Source of the DNA: G965115915 sp965115915
GTDB taxonomy: Bacteria; Pseudomonadota; Gammaproteobacteria; Eutrophobiales; Eutrophobiaceae
DNA: 64,000 nucleotides
NCBI GenBank assembly: GCA_965115915.1
Contig: OZ220483.1
Location: 248,001 to 312,000 of the forward strand
Reading direction: 5' to 3'
In this document: one piece after another, positions 52,813-61,440 of the stretch
Layout: every line of letters starts with the position of its first letter
Position numbering within the stretch: position 1 is the first letter of the stretch
Notes under the pieces: model-generated
Told to the model about the DNA's origin: nothing
What the model saw: only the letters and a program-made list of their open reading frames with translations
Databases searched by the model: none
Translations under genes and position numbers: made by a program

Positions 52813-53300
52813 GCGATCGTCACATCCTGTCGTTATTGATGGAGAATGAGGCGGGTGCTCTGTCGCGCGTCGCAGGGCTGTTTTCTGCGCGCAGCTTCAA
52901 TATCGAATCATTGACAGTGGCTCCGACCGAGGATCCGACAGTGTCCCGGATGACAGTGGTGACTGTCGGTTCGGAGGAGATTATCGAGCAGATCACGAAA
53001 CAGCTTAACAAACTGGTGGATGTTACCAAGGTGGTCGACCTCAACGATTTCCCACATATCGAGCGTGAACTGCTACTTATCCGGCTGCTTGCGCTGAAAG
53101 AGAATCGTGCTGAACTCAAGCACACGGTGGACATATTTCGTGGCCGTATCATTGATGTTACCGACCGGACGTACATTGTGGAGATGACTGGCGATGGGGA
53201 TAAGATAGACGCATTCCTGGGGGCGGTGGGAGACGCCACGATCCTTGAGGTGGTGCGCTCCGGCGTTTCAGGAATTGCCCGTGGTGACAAGGGCATCTGA
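52809..53300 (+). CDS. ilvH: acetolactate synthase small subunit
   Basis: Regulatory subunit that activates IlvB and gives valine feedback. 163 residues with an N-terminal ACT domain (HILSLLMENEAGALSRVAGLFSARSFNIESL) and the C-terminal domain with RELLLIRL and FRGRIIDVT. Typical length. Cotranslated with ilvB. Confidence 0.95.
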   Translation: MSDRHILSLLMENEAGALSRVAGLFSARSFNIESLTVAPTEDPTVSRMTVVTVGSEEIIEQITKQLNKLVDVTKVVDLNDFPHIERELLLIRLLALKENRAELKHTVDIFRGRIIDVTDRTYIVEMTGDGDKIDAFLGAVGDATILEVVRSGVSGIARGDKGI

Positions 53301-53335
53301 GCGGCTTTTACTTAACTGAACAGGGGCAACTGGAT

Positions 53336-54352
53336 ATGCAAATCTATTACGACAAAGACGCTGACTTGAGCCTGATCCAGCAACGGCAGGTTGCGATTAT
53401 CGGCTACGGCTCACAGGGACATGCGCATGCCAACAACCTGAAGGATTCCGGTGTGAATGTCTGTGTTGGTCTGCGCGAGGGTTCGCCCTCCGCTGAAAAG
53501 GCCACGGCTGCTGGCTTGCAGGTGAGAGCCATCGAAGCCGCGGTTGGTGAAGCAGATCTGGTCATGTTGCTTGCGCCGGACGAGCATCAGGCGGTGCTGT
53601 ATCGTGATCGGATCGCGCCCCACATCAAGCAGGGAGCGGCATTGGGTTTTGCGCATGGCTTCAACATCCATTTTCAGCAGATCGAGCCGCGTGCCGATCT
53701 GGATGTGATCATGGTGGCTCCTAAAGGGCCGGGGCATCTGGTGCGTTCCACCTACGTTGGGGGTGGGGGTGTTCCCACACTGATAGCTGTGCATCGTGAC
53801 GGTAGTGGACAGGCGCAGGATATTGCCCTGGCTTACGCCTGTGCGAATGGAGGTGGACGGGCCGGGGTCATCCTTACGGATTTCCGCGAAGAGACAGAGA
53901 CCGATCTGTTTGGTGAACAAAGCGTGCTTTGTGGTGGCATCACCGCGCTGATACAGGCCGGATTTGAGACCCTGGTGGAAGCTGGATATGCGCCGGAAAT
54001 GGCGTACTTCGAGTGCCTGCATGAGACCAAGTTGATCGTTGATCTTATCTACGAGGGGGGGATCGCGAATATGCGCTACTCCATTTCCAATACCGCGGAA
54101 TATGGTGATCTTACCCGCGGGCCCAGAGTCATTAATGCACAGTCCAGACAGGCCATGCGTGAGATCCTGAAGGAGATACAGGATGGTAGTTTTGCGCGTG
54201 AGTTCATCCTTGAAAACCAGAGTGGAAACGCTGTGATGAAATCCATGCGTCGTAGCAGCATGCGGCATCAGATAGAGCAGGTGGGCGGGAAACTGCGTTC
54301 TATGATGCCATGGATAAAACAGAATCGGCTTGTAGATCGGGAGACCAGTTAG
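53336..54352 (+). CDS. ilvC: ketol-acid reductoisomerase (NADP+)
   Basis: Second step of branched-chain amino-acid synthesis: isomerises and reduces acetolactate with NADPH and Mg. 338 residues, class I. N-terminal Rossmann motif IIGYGSQGHAHANNL; the loop REGSPS has the serines used for NADPH. Metal site in DLFGEQSVLCGG and family segment SNTAEYGDLTRGPRV. Follows ilvH by 35 bases. Confidence 0.96.
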   Translation: MQIYYDKDADLSLIQQRQVAIIGYGSQGHAHANNLKDSGVNVCVGLREGSPSAEKATAAGLQVRAIEAAVGEADLVMLLAPDEHQAVLYRDRIAPHIKQGAALGFAHGFNIHFQQIEPRADLDVIMVAPKGPGHLVRSTYVGGGGVPTLIAVHRDGSGQAQDIALAYACANGGGRAGVILTDFREETETDLFGEQSVLCGGITALIQAGFETLVEAGYAPEMAYFECLHETKLIVDLIYEGGIANMRYSISNTAEYGDLTRGPRVINAQSRQAMREILKEIQDGSFAREFILENQSGNAVMKSMRRSSMRHQIEQVGGKLRSMMPWIKQNRLVDRETS

Positions 54353-54419
54353 CCTTGAACAGGTGGGAATAGTGCTGTGAAAGTCTGTCAGATGCCTGTT
54401 TGATTATAGTTGGTCTCTG

Positions 54420-55115
54420 ATGTCTTCGTATCGTTACCCGTTTATTGCTCGCGAAGGCTGGTGGCTGCTGGCGATCCTGTTTGTCATCAATTTGCTGGTG
54501 CATTTTTTGTTGCCATGGTTGTTGCCATTGCCTGCCTTGCTGTTGTTGTTCGTTCTGTATCTGTATCGTGATCCGTACCGGGAGATTCCGTCTGATCCGC
54601 TTGGAATCGTTGCCCCGGTCTGTGGCATTATTACCGAGCTTGATGTGATAGACGATCCGCACCTGCAGTGCAGGATGCAACGTATACGCATCCATATGCG
54701 CATGTGGGACGTGTGGTCCTTGCGTTGCCCTACCGAGGGCAAGATCCGCCGCCAGTGGTTTGATCGTTCCGCGGTGGATAACACCAGTGTCGCCGTCACA
54801 TGGGTGCAGACCGATGAGCAGGACGATGTGCTGATATCGGTGTTGCCCTACCAGTGGCCGCATCTTGCGCATCTGTATCTGTATAGTGGGGAACGCATCG
54901 GCCAGGGGCAGCGTTGTGGCTGGTTATGTCTGGCCTCCATCGTGGAACTGTTAATCCCCGAGACCAGTATTCTCTGTGTGCAGCCAGGGCAGCGGATGTG
55001 TTCCGGAGAGACCGTCCTTGCCCACTTTATTCACCAGCCGACCGAGGCGGCGTCCCCGAGTGGTGCCTACGTCGGGTTTCCACAGCAGCAGACCGTGAGC
55101 CAACGGCGCATGTAG
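54420..55115 (+). CDS. phosphatidylserine decarboxylase-like protein with altered active site
   Basis: 231 residues with the layout of the short (asd-type) Psd family: an N-terminal double membrane helix, RDPYREIPSDPLGIV, and a C-terminal beta domain PGQRMCSGETVLAHF. Position between ilvC and pssA is where psd is normally found. But the catalytic residues are changed: SPADG reads APVCG (Asp lost), DVHVNR reads DVWSLR (His lost), and the self-cleavage site FGSR reads LASI (Gly to Ala, Ser kept). It therefore probably cannot form a pyruvoyl enzyme. It may be a structural or regulatory relic. Confidence 0.75.
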   Translation: MSSYRYPFIAREGWWLLAILFVINLLVHFLLPWLLPLPALLLLFVLYLYRDPYREIPSDPLGIVAPVCGIITELDVIDDPHLQCRMQRIRIHMRMWDVWSLRCPTEGKIRRQWFDRSAVDNTSVAVTWVQTDEQDDVLISVLPYQWPHLAHLYLYSGERIGQGQRCGWLCLASIVELLIPETSILCVQPGQRMCSGETVLAHFIHQPTEAASPSGAYVGFPQQQTVSQRRM

Positions 55116-55154
55116 TGCCGTTCATTACGCTGTCCCACACGACGACCTTCACCA

Positions 55155-55874
55155 ATGCAACGGCGCGGGATTTATCTGTTACCGAACATGCTGACCACGG
55201 CGGCATTGTTCTTCGGTTTTTATGCGATGATTATGGCGATGAACGGACGCTTTTCCGCTGCCGCCTGCATGACATTCATTGCCATGCTACTGGATGGACT
55301 GGATGGCCGATTGGCACGGATGACCAATACGCAAAGCGATTTTGGCAGACAGTATGATTCGCTTTCCGATCTGATCTCCTTTGGCCTGGCACCAGCCATT
55401 ATCATGTATCAGTGGATATTGCAGTACATGGGGAAACTCGGCTGGATCGTGGCTTTCGTTTATACCACGACCGTCGCTTTGCGGCTGGCGCGTTTCAACG
55501 TCCAGGCGGTCAGTCTGGACAAGGCGTTCTTTCAGGGTTTGCCAAGCCCGGCGGCGGCGGCGCTGATAAGCGGTTTCATCTGGCTGGGGCAGAGCCGTTC
55601 TGCCGGGTTCCCGTTCAATGGGCCTGTGGCTATATTGATTGCCCTTTCCAGCGCCTTGCTGATGGTCAGTAACATTCGTTATCACAGTTTCAAACAGTTT
55701 GATCTCAAGGGCCGGGTGCCGTTGTTGGGTATCGTCACTGTTACCTGCGTTATCTCCGTTATCGCATTCGACCCGCCGCTGGTGCTGTTTTGCATCGCGC
55801 TGTGTTACGCGGTCTCCGGGCCGTTGCTGACGCTGGCGATGATCCAGCGCCATCGGACCAAAAGAGCCTCCTGA
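55155..55874 (+). CDS. pssA: CDP-diacylglycerol-serine O-phosphatidyltransferase
   Basis: Makes phosphatidylserine from CDP-diacylglycerol and serine at the inner membrane. 239 residues with about six membrane helices. The CDP-alcohol transferase motif is complete: DGLDGRLARMTNTQSDFG followed by RQYDSLSD. It starts with LLPNMLTTAALFFGFYA, typical of type II Pss. The likely partner for conversion to phosphatidylethanolamine is the altered Psd-like protein upstream, so a second, functional decarboxylase is expected elsewhere. Confidence 0.93.
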   Translation: MQRRGIYLLPNMLTTAALFFGFYAMIMAMNGRFSAAACMTFIAMLLDGLDGRLARMTNTQSDFGRQYDSLSDLISFGLAPAIIMYQWILQYMGKLGWIVAFVYTTTVALRLARFNVQAVSLDKAFFQGLPSPAAAALISGFIWLGQSRSAGFPFNGPVAILIALSSALLMVSNIRYHSFKQFDLKGRVPLLGIVTVTCVISVIAFDPPLVLFCIALCYAVSGPLLTLAMIQRHRTKRAS

Positions 55875-56140
55875 ATCCGGTCGGTGACTGCGGGGTCTGG
55901 CCGCAGATTACCGTTGCGTGAGTAGCTAAAAAATACGCGCCCCTGTTCCGCACTACCGGAGCCAGAGATTTTTTTATTTCATATCAGGGAAGTGCATGCG
56001 TCGATCACCAGGCGTAGAGAAAACCAACAAAATTTGTTCGCACGCTACGCGGCACTAGAATGTATGGCGATGCTGGGATACGGACCCTGCGTCCGAGCGG
56101 ATAACAGACATTCTCAATCGACAAGTCACAGGGATACGAC
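55875..56140. other. intergenic region before the secretion-pilus operon
   Basis: About 270 bases between pssA and dotD. It holds the promoter at 56034-56061. No other element is clear. Confidence 0.5.
56034..56061 (+). promoter_or_regulatory. sigma-70 promoter of the dot-pil operon
   Basis: TTGTTC, 16-base spacer, TAGAAT, about 80 bases before the dotD ATG. It probably drives all nine downstream genes. Confidence 0.55.
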
Positions 56141-56680
56141 ATGAACTGTCAAAACTCGGCCTTAATCGCGCTGGCACTGATCCTTTCGGCCTGCATGAAG
56201 CAGAACCAGTCGGCTGTGGCCACGACAAAACGCCATCCGACCGAGATGGACACCAGCATGGTGCGCAAGGAGATCGCGGCCTCGGCGCGCAGCATTGAAC
56301 GCATCTGGGCCAAACTCGGATGGCTGGAGCAGACCCGCACAGTGGGTGGCATGCAATCGGAGCCTGGTGCGGCGTTGTTGGCGCGGTCTGCTCCTGTCTT
56401 GCGTCAGACACTCAGCCTGGATTGGAGCGGTGAGTTGGTGGATCTGCTCAGGCATCTGGCCGGGCGGCTCGCTTATCGCCTTGAGGTACGTGGCCAACGG
56501 CCTGCGATGCCAATAATCATCAGCATTCATGTGCGAGGAGAACCCATTGCCACTGTGCTGCAGGAAGCCGGTTGGCAGGCCGGCGGTCGTGCCGGTGTGG
56601 TGGTGCACGGTGCCGACAGGCGCATTGAGTTGATCTATGCCGATGCAGGGCAGGGTGGGGATGAAGATGGGTGGTATTAG
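56141..56680 (+). CDS. dotD: DotD/TraH-like lipoprotein of an I-type T4SS
   Basis: 179 residues. Lipoprotein signal peptide with lipobox LSAC (Cys18). The C-terminal ~100 residues form the DotD N0-like domain (LSLDWSGELVDLLRHLAGRL, YRLEVRGQRPAMPIIISIHV). In Legionella, DotD with DotC and DotH forms the outer-membrane core of the Dot/Icm system; the IncI plasmid counterpart is TraH. AGGGA ribosome site. First gene of a nine-gene operon. Confidence 0.78.
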   Translation: MNCQNSALIALALILSACMKQNQSAVATTKRHPTEMDTSMVRKEIAASARSIERIWAKLGWLEQTRTVGGMQSEPGAALLARSAPVLRQTLSLDWSGELVDLLRHLAGRLAYRLEVRGQRPAMPIIISIHVRGEPIATVLQEAGWQAGGRAGVVVHGADRRIELIYADAGQGGDEDGWY

Positions 56681-57482
56681 ACGGCAGTCGGGTTGCATGT
56701 TGTTGCTGGTTTGGCTGTGTCCCGCACTGTCTGCCGTGATGGCTGCTCCTGGCGGTGGTCCAGCAACCTCGGAGGCGGTACCAGGCCTTTCCACATTGTA
56801 CGCACTGGAGAACACGGATGCCGAGGCGACGGGTTTCTCCGGAGTGCGTCAGCGAGCGCAGCATACACAGGCACTGCGTCTGGGCGCACAGTCCGGGCTG
56901 GAGCTGCGTTCCCGTCAGATCCGTGAAGAACTGGAGTCGATGCGGAACCATCTGGACAGCATCTACAATTTTTCCCGGCTGTTGCTGGACGGCCGTGTAT
57001 TACCTCCGGTAATCGTCGCCGGGAGGCGATTGTTCATCCAGTATGACGCACGCAGTGCGCGTGAGACCGGCAAGGTGTATCACATAGTGCGTCAAGCCCG
57101 CGTTGTCTCTACGCCACCGCTGTGGCGCGATTACCTGTTGCACGAGCTGCGGTCGGTGCCTGTCCCGGAGGGCCTGCTGCCTGCGGATGCGCGGGAAAAA
57201 CGGCACTGGCGTGCGGCAGTTACGCAAGGATGGCAGGCCGGGGTGCGCCAGGCGGATATCAATTTCCAGCATCGGCTGGCCCGTCTCAATCGTGACTACA
57301 GCGGGATGTTGGAGTATCACCGACTGTACCGCCGTGGTCTGGTGGACCCGCCGGCACTGGATCGGACCGATCGTCGTCTTATCGTTGCCGATAGCAGCCT
57401 GCGTATGGATGATCGACTCATTCGTATCGTTCGCGATCCGGTTTTCAGTCGTCCGCGGAATCGGCGGCCGGTCAGCCGATAG
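56661..57482 (+). CDS. dotC: DotC/TraI-like outer-membrane core protein
   Basis: About 273 residues. The body matches DotC: LRLGAQSGLELRSRQIREEL, YNFSRLLLDGRVLPPVIV, VYHIVRQARVVSTPPLWRDY, and LARLNRDYSGMLEYHRLY. Cleavable signal sequence near ALSAVMA-A. DotC is usually a lipoprotein, but I see no cysteine lipobox here. The chosen ATG at 56661 follows GGGTGGGG and overlaps dotD; several other ATGs are close. Confidence 0.8.
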   Translation: MKMGGIRRQSGCMLLLVWLCPALSAVMAAPGGGPATSEAVPGLSTLYALENTDAEATGFSGVRQRAQHTQALRLGAQSGLELRSRQIREELESMRNHLDSIYNFSRLLLDGRVLPPVIVAGRRLFIQYDARSARETGKVYHIVRQARVVSTPPLWRDYLLHELRSVPVPEGLLPADAREKRHWRAAVTQGWQAGVRQADINFQHRLARLNRDYSGMLEYHRLYRRGLVDPPALDRTDRRLIVADSSLRMDDRLIRIVRDPVFSRPRNRRPVSR

Positions 57483-57490
57483 GGATACGG

Positions 57491-58639
57491 ATGCCCGTGT
57501 CAGGGAAGGCCGAAAGCGATTGGCAGAATGCCTCAGCGACCCTGGATCAGCGGGTTTTTCACACCCTGCTGAACTGGGCCGTCCGCAATCGGGCCAGCGA
57601 CATACTGTTATGTTCGGACAAACCGGTCTGGGCTTCCTGTAATGGAGAATACCGAGCCCTTTCTGTCAGGTCCGTGGCCACGTGGGAGCTGGCGGAGTTG
57701 CTGGATGCGATCCATATCAAGTCTGCCAGTGCGCGTCTGCTGAGTGGCCAGGACATGGATTTCACCTACGAGTTCAAGGTGAGTCGCAATCAGCGTTTGC
57801 GCTTTCGCGTCAACGCGGTGGCAGTGACCGGTAGCGATGTCAATGCCCGTGGCATCGCGTTGACCATTCGCGTCATCCCCGGAATGTTGCCGACAGTGGA
57901 AGAATTGGATGTACCGGAGACGTTGCTGGATATTGCAAGGCATGGTGCGCAAGGGTTGATCCTTGTCTGTGGCGCTACCGGTTCAGGCAAGAGTAGCTTG
58001 CTGGCCGCACTGCTTTCCTACACGCTGCGCCATCCACCAGGGCGCTACATAGTGTGTTATGAATCCCCGATAGAATTCAATCTGTCGTTGCTTCCCGACG
58101 CCGTCGGGGTGGTTGCGCAGTCCGAGATACCGCGTGATCTGCCCAGTTTCGCGCATTCCGTGCGTAATGCGCTGCGGCGTAGCCCCGATATCATTCTGAT
58201 CGGAGAGGCACGCGACCGCGAGACCATGGCTGGTCTGGTGCGGGCGGCGCAGACCGGGCATCTGGTATACAGCACGGTGCATACCACCGGGGTGGTTGCC
58301 GCGATACCGCGCATGGCGGATGAATTCCCCGCCGGGGAGCGTTATTCGATCACGGTCAAGTTGCTGGACGCTATGCGCATGATTGTCTTCCAGCAACTGG
58401 TCAAAGCTGTCGACGGGGGGCGCATCGCACTGCGCGAATACCTGAGCTTTAGTCCCGAGCTTCGGGAATCGTTGCTGTCCGGCGTTGCCGGTGGTGATGG
58501 ATTGCAGGCTGCGCTGTCCGATGCCATGCGCAGGCACGGACATTCGCTGTATCAGGACTGTCATCAGAAATATGCACGTGGCCAGGTCAGCGTGGAGACA
58601 CTCAACCGTACTCGACGGGAGCATGCGGATGGGGAATGA
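57491..58639 (+). CDS. dotB: DotB/TraJ-like secretion ATPase
   Basis: 382 residues. Hexameric, cytoplasmic ATPase of the VirB11/PilT type that energises I-type secretion. P-loop GATGSGKS at 161-168, Asp-box region YESPIEF, Walker B DIILIGEARDRETM at 233-246 and His box TGHLVYSTVHT near 255-265. Starts 8 bases after dotC with AGGG upstream. DotB rather than a pilus retraction ATPase is indicated by its DotC and IcmT neighbours. Confidence 0.88.
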   Translation: MPVSGKAESDWQNASATLDQRVFHTLLNWAVRNRASDILLCSDKPVWASCNGEYRALSVRSVATWELAELLDAIHIKSASARLLSGQDMDFTYEFKVSRNQRLRFRVNAVAVTGSDVNARGIALTIRVIPGMLPTVEELDVPETLLDIARHGAQGLILVCGATGSGKSSLLAALLSYTLRHPPGRYIVCYESPIEFNLSLLPDAVGVVAQSEIPRDLPSFAHSVRNALRRSPDIILIGEARDRETMAGLVRAAQTGHLVYSTVHTTGVVAAIPRMADEFPAGERYSITVKLLDAMRMIVFQQLVKAVDGGRIALREYLSFSPELRESLLSGVAGGDGLQAALSDAMRRHGHSLYQDCHQKYARGQVSVETLNRTRREHADGE

Positions 58640-58904
58640 GGTGTACTGGCGCAACAGTGGCCGTCATCCACGTTTGTTGTTTGTCGATGCACGAGTGATC
58701 TACGCGATTCTGCCGGTGCTGTTTCATCTTCGGCTATGGACACTGTGTCTGGCTTTGCTGGCCATGCTGGGATTCTGGATAGTGGAGTGTTTTGGCATGA
58801 CGCCCGGGGTCGCGCTGCGTGCACTGTCTCTGTATCTGCTGACCGGTGGCTATCGCTGGTGCCATATAGGTAGCTATCACACGCTGAACAGGAGGCATTT
58901 CTGA
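58629..58904 (+). CDS. icmT: IcmT/TraK-like membrane protein
   Basis: 91 residues. NEVYWRNSGRHPRLLFVDAR, then a membrane segment LPVLFHLRLWTLCLALLAML and FGMTPGVALRALSLYLLTGG with an R after it match IcmT (VHWRDS…FF.ID…HI..WT…FG…R). The ATG at 58629 has GGGAG 7 bases upstream; another at 58623 is too close to it. It overlaps the dotB stop. IcmT/TraK next to DotB/TraJ is conserved in IncI plasmids and strengthens the assignment. Confidence 0.82.
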   Translation: MGNEVYWRNSGRHPRLLFVDARVIYAILPVLFHLRLWTLCLALLAMLGFWIVECFGMTPGVALRALSLYLLTGGYRWCHIGSYHTLNRRHF

Positions 58905-58905
58905 A

Positions 58906-59787
58906 TTGTCTTCCCGGTTGCGGCTTGTATGCGGTGTGTCCGGTGTGCTGCCGTCTGTGGCTTTGTGCACGGCATTATTGTGTGGTGTGCCGGCCCAGGC
59001 CTGGTTCGATTACCGGCAGGGGGCGGACAGCACAGCGTCGATTGATGTGCAAGAGCGGTCCAGTACCCCCGAGCGGCAGCGCAGATGGCAGCTTGAGAAC
59101 CAGTTGCGGAGACTGGTCGCGGATCCGGATGGCGGGCATTGGCGGGATGCCGGGAGTACTGTGGCACAGCGGCCTTGTGTCGCCGGGGAGTTGCGATTGA
59201 GTGGGATGGTGCCATCACGTCCGGCCGAAGGTTCCGGCGACTCGGTGCCGCTTGCGTTCGCATTGGAGATGCTCAAGCCGCAGGACTGGCATCTGGCATT
59301 GGAAGGGGTCGATGCCGAGTTTCCAGTGGACTGGCGTCGTGGCACGGACTGGTTGGCGGTGCTTTCCGCAGTGCTGCCGGCGCAGCGTTATTGTGCACAT
59401 GCCGATGGACATGCGCGTCTGCTGCGAGTGATGACGGCACTGCGGCAACATACTGCCGACTCGGTGGATGCTGACAACACGGTTCCCGATTTTGTCCGGG
59501 ACAGCCGTGGCCATACCCGCCCTGATGCGGAGAAGCAGGTCAAGGTATGGAAGCTGGACAAGGGAGATACCTTGCACGCCACACTGCAGCGGTGGTCCGA
59601 CATGGCCGGTTGGCAGTTGGTCTGGGAGCCGGAGAAGGATTATCGCGTGGATGCACACTCTTCCTACGTGGGTGGCTATCAGCAGGCGGTGGAGAACCTG
59701 ATCGATGACCTGTCGCATTCCGGGTTGCCGTTGGGCGCTGATCTGTACAACGGCAATCGGGTGTTGCGTATCAGGAGGGTCAGATAA
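58906..59787 (+). CDS. PilL-like protein with TcpQ domain (type IVb pilus)
   Basis: 293 residues. Signal peptide ending GVPAQA-W; the C-terminal ~85 residues (VWKLDKGDTLHATLQRWSDM, LVWEPEKDYRVDAHSSYVGG, LYNGNRVLRI) are a TcpQ/PilL domain that docks onto the secretin. Plasmid PilL proteins are lipoproteins, but no lipobox is seen here. TTG start at 58906, with AGGAGG ten bases upstream, directly after icmT. It begins the pilus part of the operon. Confidence 0.8.
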   Translation: MSSRLRLVCGVSGVLPSVALCTALLCGVPAQAWFDYRQGADSTASIDVQERSSTPERQRRWQLENQLRRLVADPDGGHWRDAGSTVAQRPCVAGELRLSGMVPSRPAEGSGDSVPLAFALEMLKPQDWHLALEGVDAEFPVDWRRGTDWLAVLSAVLPAQRYCAHADGHARLLRVMTALRQHTADSVDADNTVPDFVRDSRGHTRPDAEKQVKVWKLDKGDTLHATLQRWSDMAGWQLVWEPEKDYRVDAHSSYVGGYQQAVENLIDDLSHSGLPLGADLYNGNRVLRIRRVR

Positions 59788-61440
59788 ATGTGGTATCCAC
59801 GTTCGACCTGCCCCGATGCACCGTGTCGCCGGTTGCTGTGGCTGTGTCGCTCGCTATTTCTCCTGACTGTGGTGCTGGCGCTGAGTGCCTGTGATTCGGT
59901 GCGACTGAGACGGGAGATCAAAGACATTCATCAGAGCGCGGATCAGCAGATCGATGCACGGATCAGCGATGCGACGGAACAACGTTCCGCGGTATCCATC
60001 CACAAGCGCAACTGGATAGGCAATACCACGGTCGCGTTCAGTGAACCTGTACCGGAGGTGTTGCTGAAGGAAATTGACATAGTCACGGTGGAACCTCAGA
60101 GCCTGGAAGAGATCGCCGCACGCATCGTCAGCAAGACCGGGATACCGGTACGACTGGAACCGGACATACTGCATTCCCCCGAGACAGAATCGGCCGCCGG
60201 TGCAGTCGGTGTGGCAGACACCGGGTTCAAGCCCCTGCCGACGATCACATATCGTCATAGTGGCAGCATACGTGATTTTCTGGATGACATCAGTGCGCGT
60301 CTGGGCATTGTCTGGCAATACACCGATGCCCAGATCCGCTTTTCCCGTTTTATGAGCCGGATATTTGTGCTCCACATGTTGCCGGGGACCTCGAGTTTTG
60401 ATGTCACGGTGGGGGGGCAGGCGCAGACTCGCGATGTTTCCCTGGGGACTATCGGCTCCACTGACAGTACCCAGCAGAGTACCGGGAGCGGGGATACTGG
60501 CAGTGAGCCAGGCGAGGTGAAACAGAGCACCGATGTCAGTAGCCGGATGGACCGGTGGAATGATTTGGTGCAGGCGGTGAGCGGATTACTGTCAACACAC
60601 GGCAAGCTGAATGCCTCGCCGTCGACGGGCACCCTGATCGTGACCGACAGCCCGGGTGTGCTGGAACGGGTAGAGATGTTCGTCAATCATCAGAACGTGC
60701 AGCTTACCCGTCAGATCAAACTCGGGGTCCATGTTTTTTCTGTCACTGAGGACAGTAACGCCGAGGATGGCTTCAGTTGGAAATTGCTGTATCGGGATGG
60801 TGGTTTCGGGGCGAACCTGTTCACGCCGCAATTGCTTGGCAACAAGGCCGCACTCAGCCTGGGCATCATAGACACGGACAGTGATTTCAAGGATAGCGAA
60901 TCGGTAATACGTGCACTCAATTCGCTGAGTAATGTGAGCACCATCACCAGCGCCAATCTGGTGACATTGAATAATCAGCCGGCACCGGTGCAGGTTACCC
61001 GCACGATCGGGTATCTGCGTTCGGTGTCGAATGTGGTTACCGGTAGCAGCGGTGTATCCGAAACCACACTGGAACCCGGGAAGATTACCGCCGGCTTCGT
61101 GATGACCGTGACGCCGCGCGTATTGGAAGAGGATCGCATCCTGATCCGTTTCGCGGCGGATCTGTCCGCATTGCTGCGCTTTCAGTTGCAGCAGTCTGAC
61201 GGGGCCAGCATACAGACCCCGGAAACCGACGAACGGGCCTTTCTGCAGGAGGTAGTCATACGTTCTGGTCAGAGCCTGGTGTTGTCGGGCTTTGAACAGA
61301 TACTTGGTGACAGTATCGATCAGGGCATTGGTAACAGCCGGAACTGGTTGATGGGAACCGGGAAACAGCGCAAGGGGAAGACCCGCATCCTTATCGTTAT
61401 TTCACCACAGCTCGCCGGAGATTATCATGGAGCAGGTTAG
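59788..61440 (+). CDS. pilN: PilN-like type IVb pilus secretin
   Basis: 550 residues, close to IncI PilN. Lipobox LSAC with Cys35, then periplasmic N-domains (VEPQSLEEIAARIVSKTGIP), and a secretin C-terminal domain (VNHQNVQLTRQIKLGVHVFS; QPAPVQVTRTIGYLRSV; SGQSLVLSGFEQ; KTRILIVISPQL). Forms the outer-membrane channel for the thin pilus. AGGAGGG ribosome site; the start touches the stop of the previous gene. Confidence 0.87.
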   Translation: MWYPRSTCPDAPCRRLLWLCRSLFLLTVVLALSACDSVRLRREIKDIHQSADQQIDARISDATEQRSAVSIHKRNWIGNTTVAFSEPVPEVLLKEIDIVTVEPQSLEEIAARIVSKTGIPVRLEPDILHSPETESAAGAVGVADTGFKPLPTITYRHSGSIRDFLDDISARLGIVWQYTDAQIRFSRFMSRIFVLHMLPGTSSFDVTVGGQAQTRDVSLGTIGSTDSTQQSTGSGDTGSEPGEVKQSTDVSSRMDRWNDLVQAVSGLLSTHGKLNASPSTGTLIVTDSPGVLERVEMFVNHQNVQLTRQIKLGVHVFSVTEDSNAEDGFSWKLLYRDGGFGANLFTPQLLGNKAALSLGIIDTDSDFKDSESVIRALNSLSNVSTITSANLVTLNNQPAPVQVTRTIGYLRSVSNVVTGSSGVSETTLEPGKITAGFVMTVTPRVLEEDRILIRFAADLSALLRFQLQQSDGASIQTPETDERAFLQEVVIRSGQSLVLSGFEQILGDSIDQGIGNSRNWLMGTGKQRKGKTRILIVISPQLAGDYHGAG

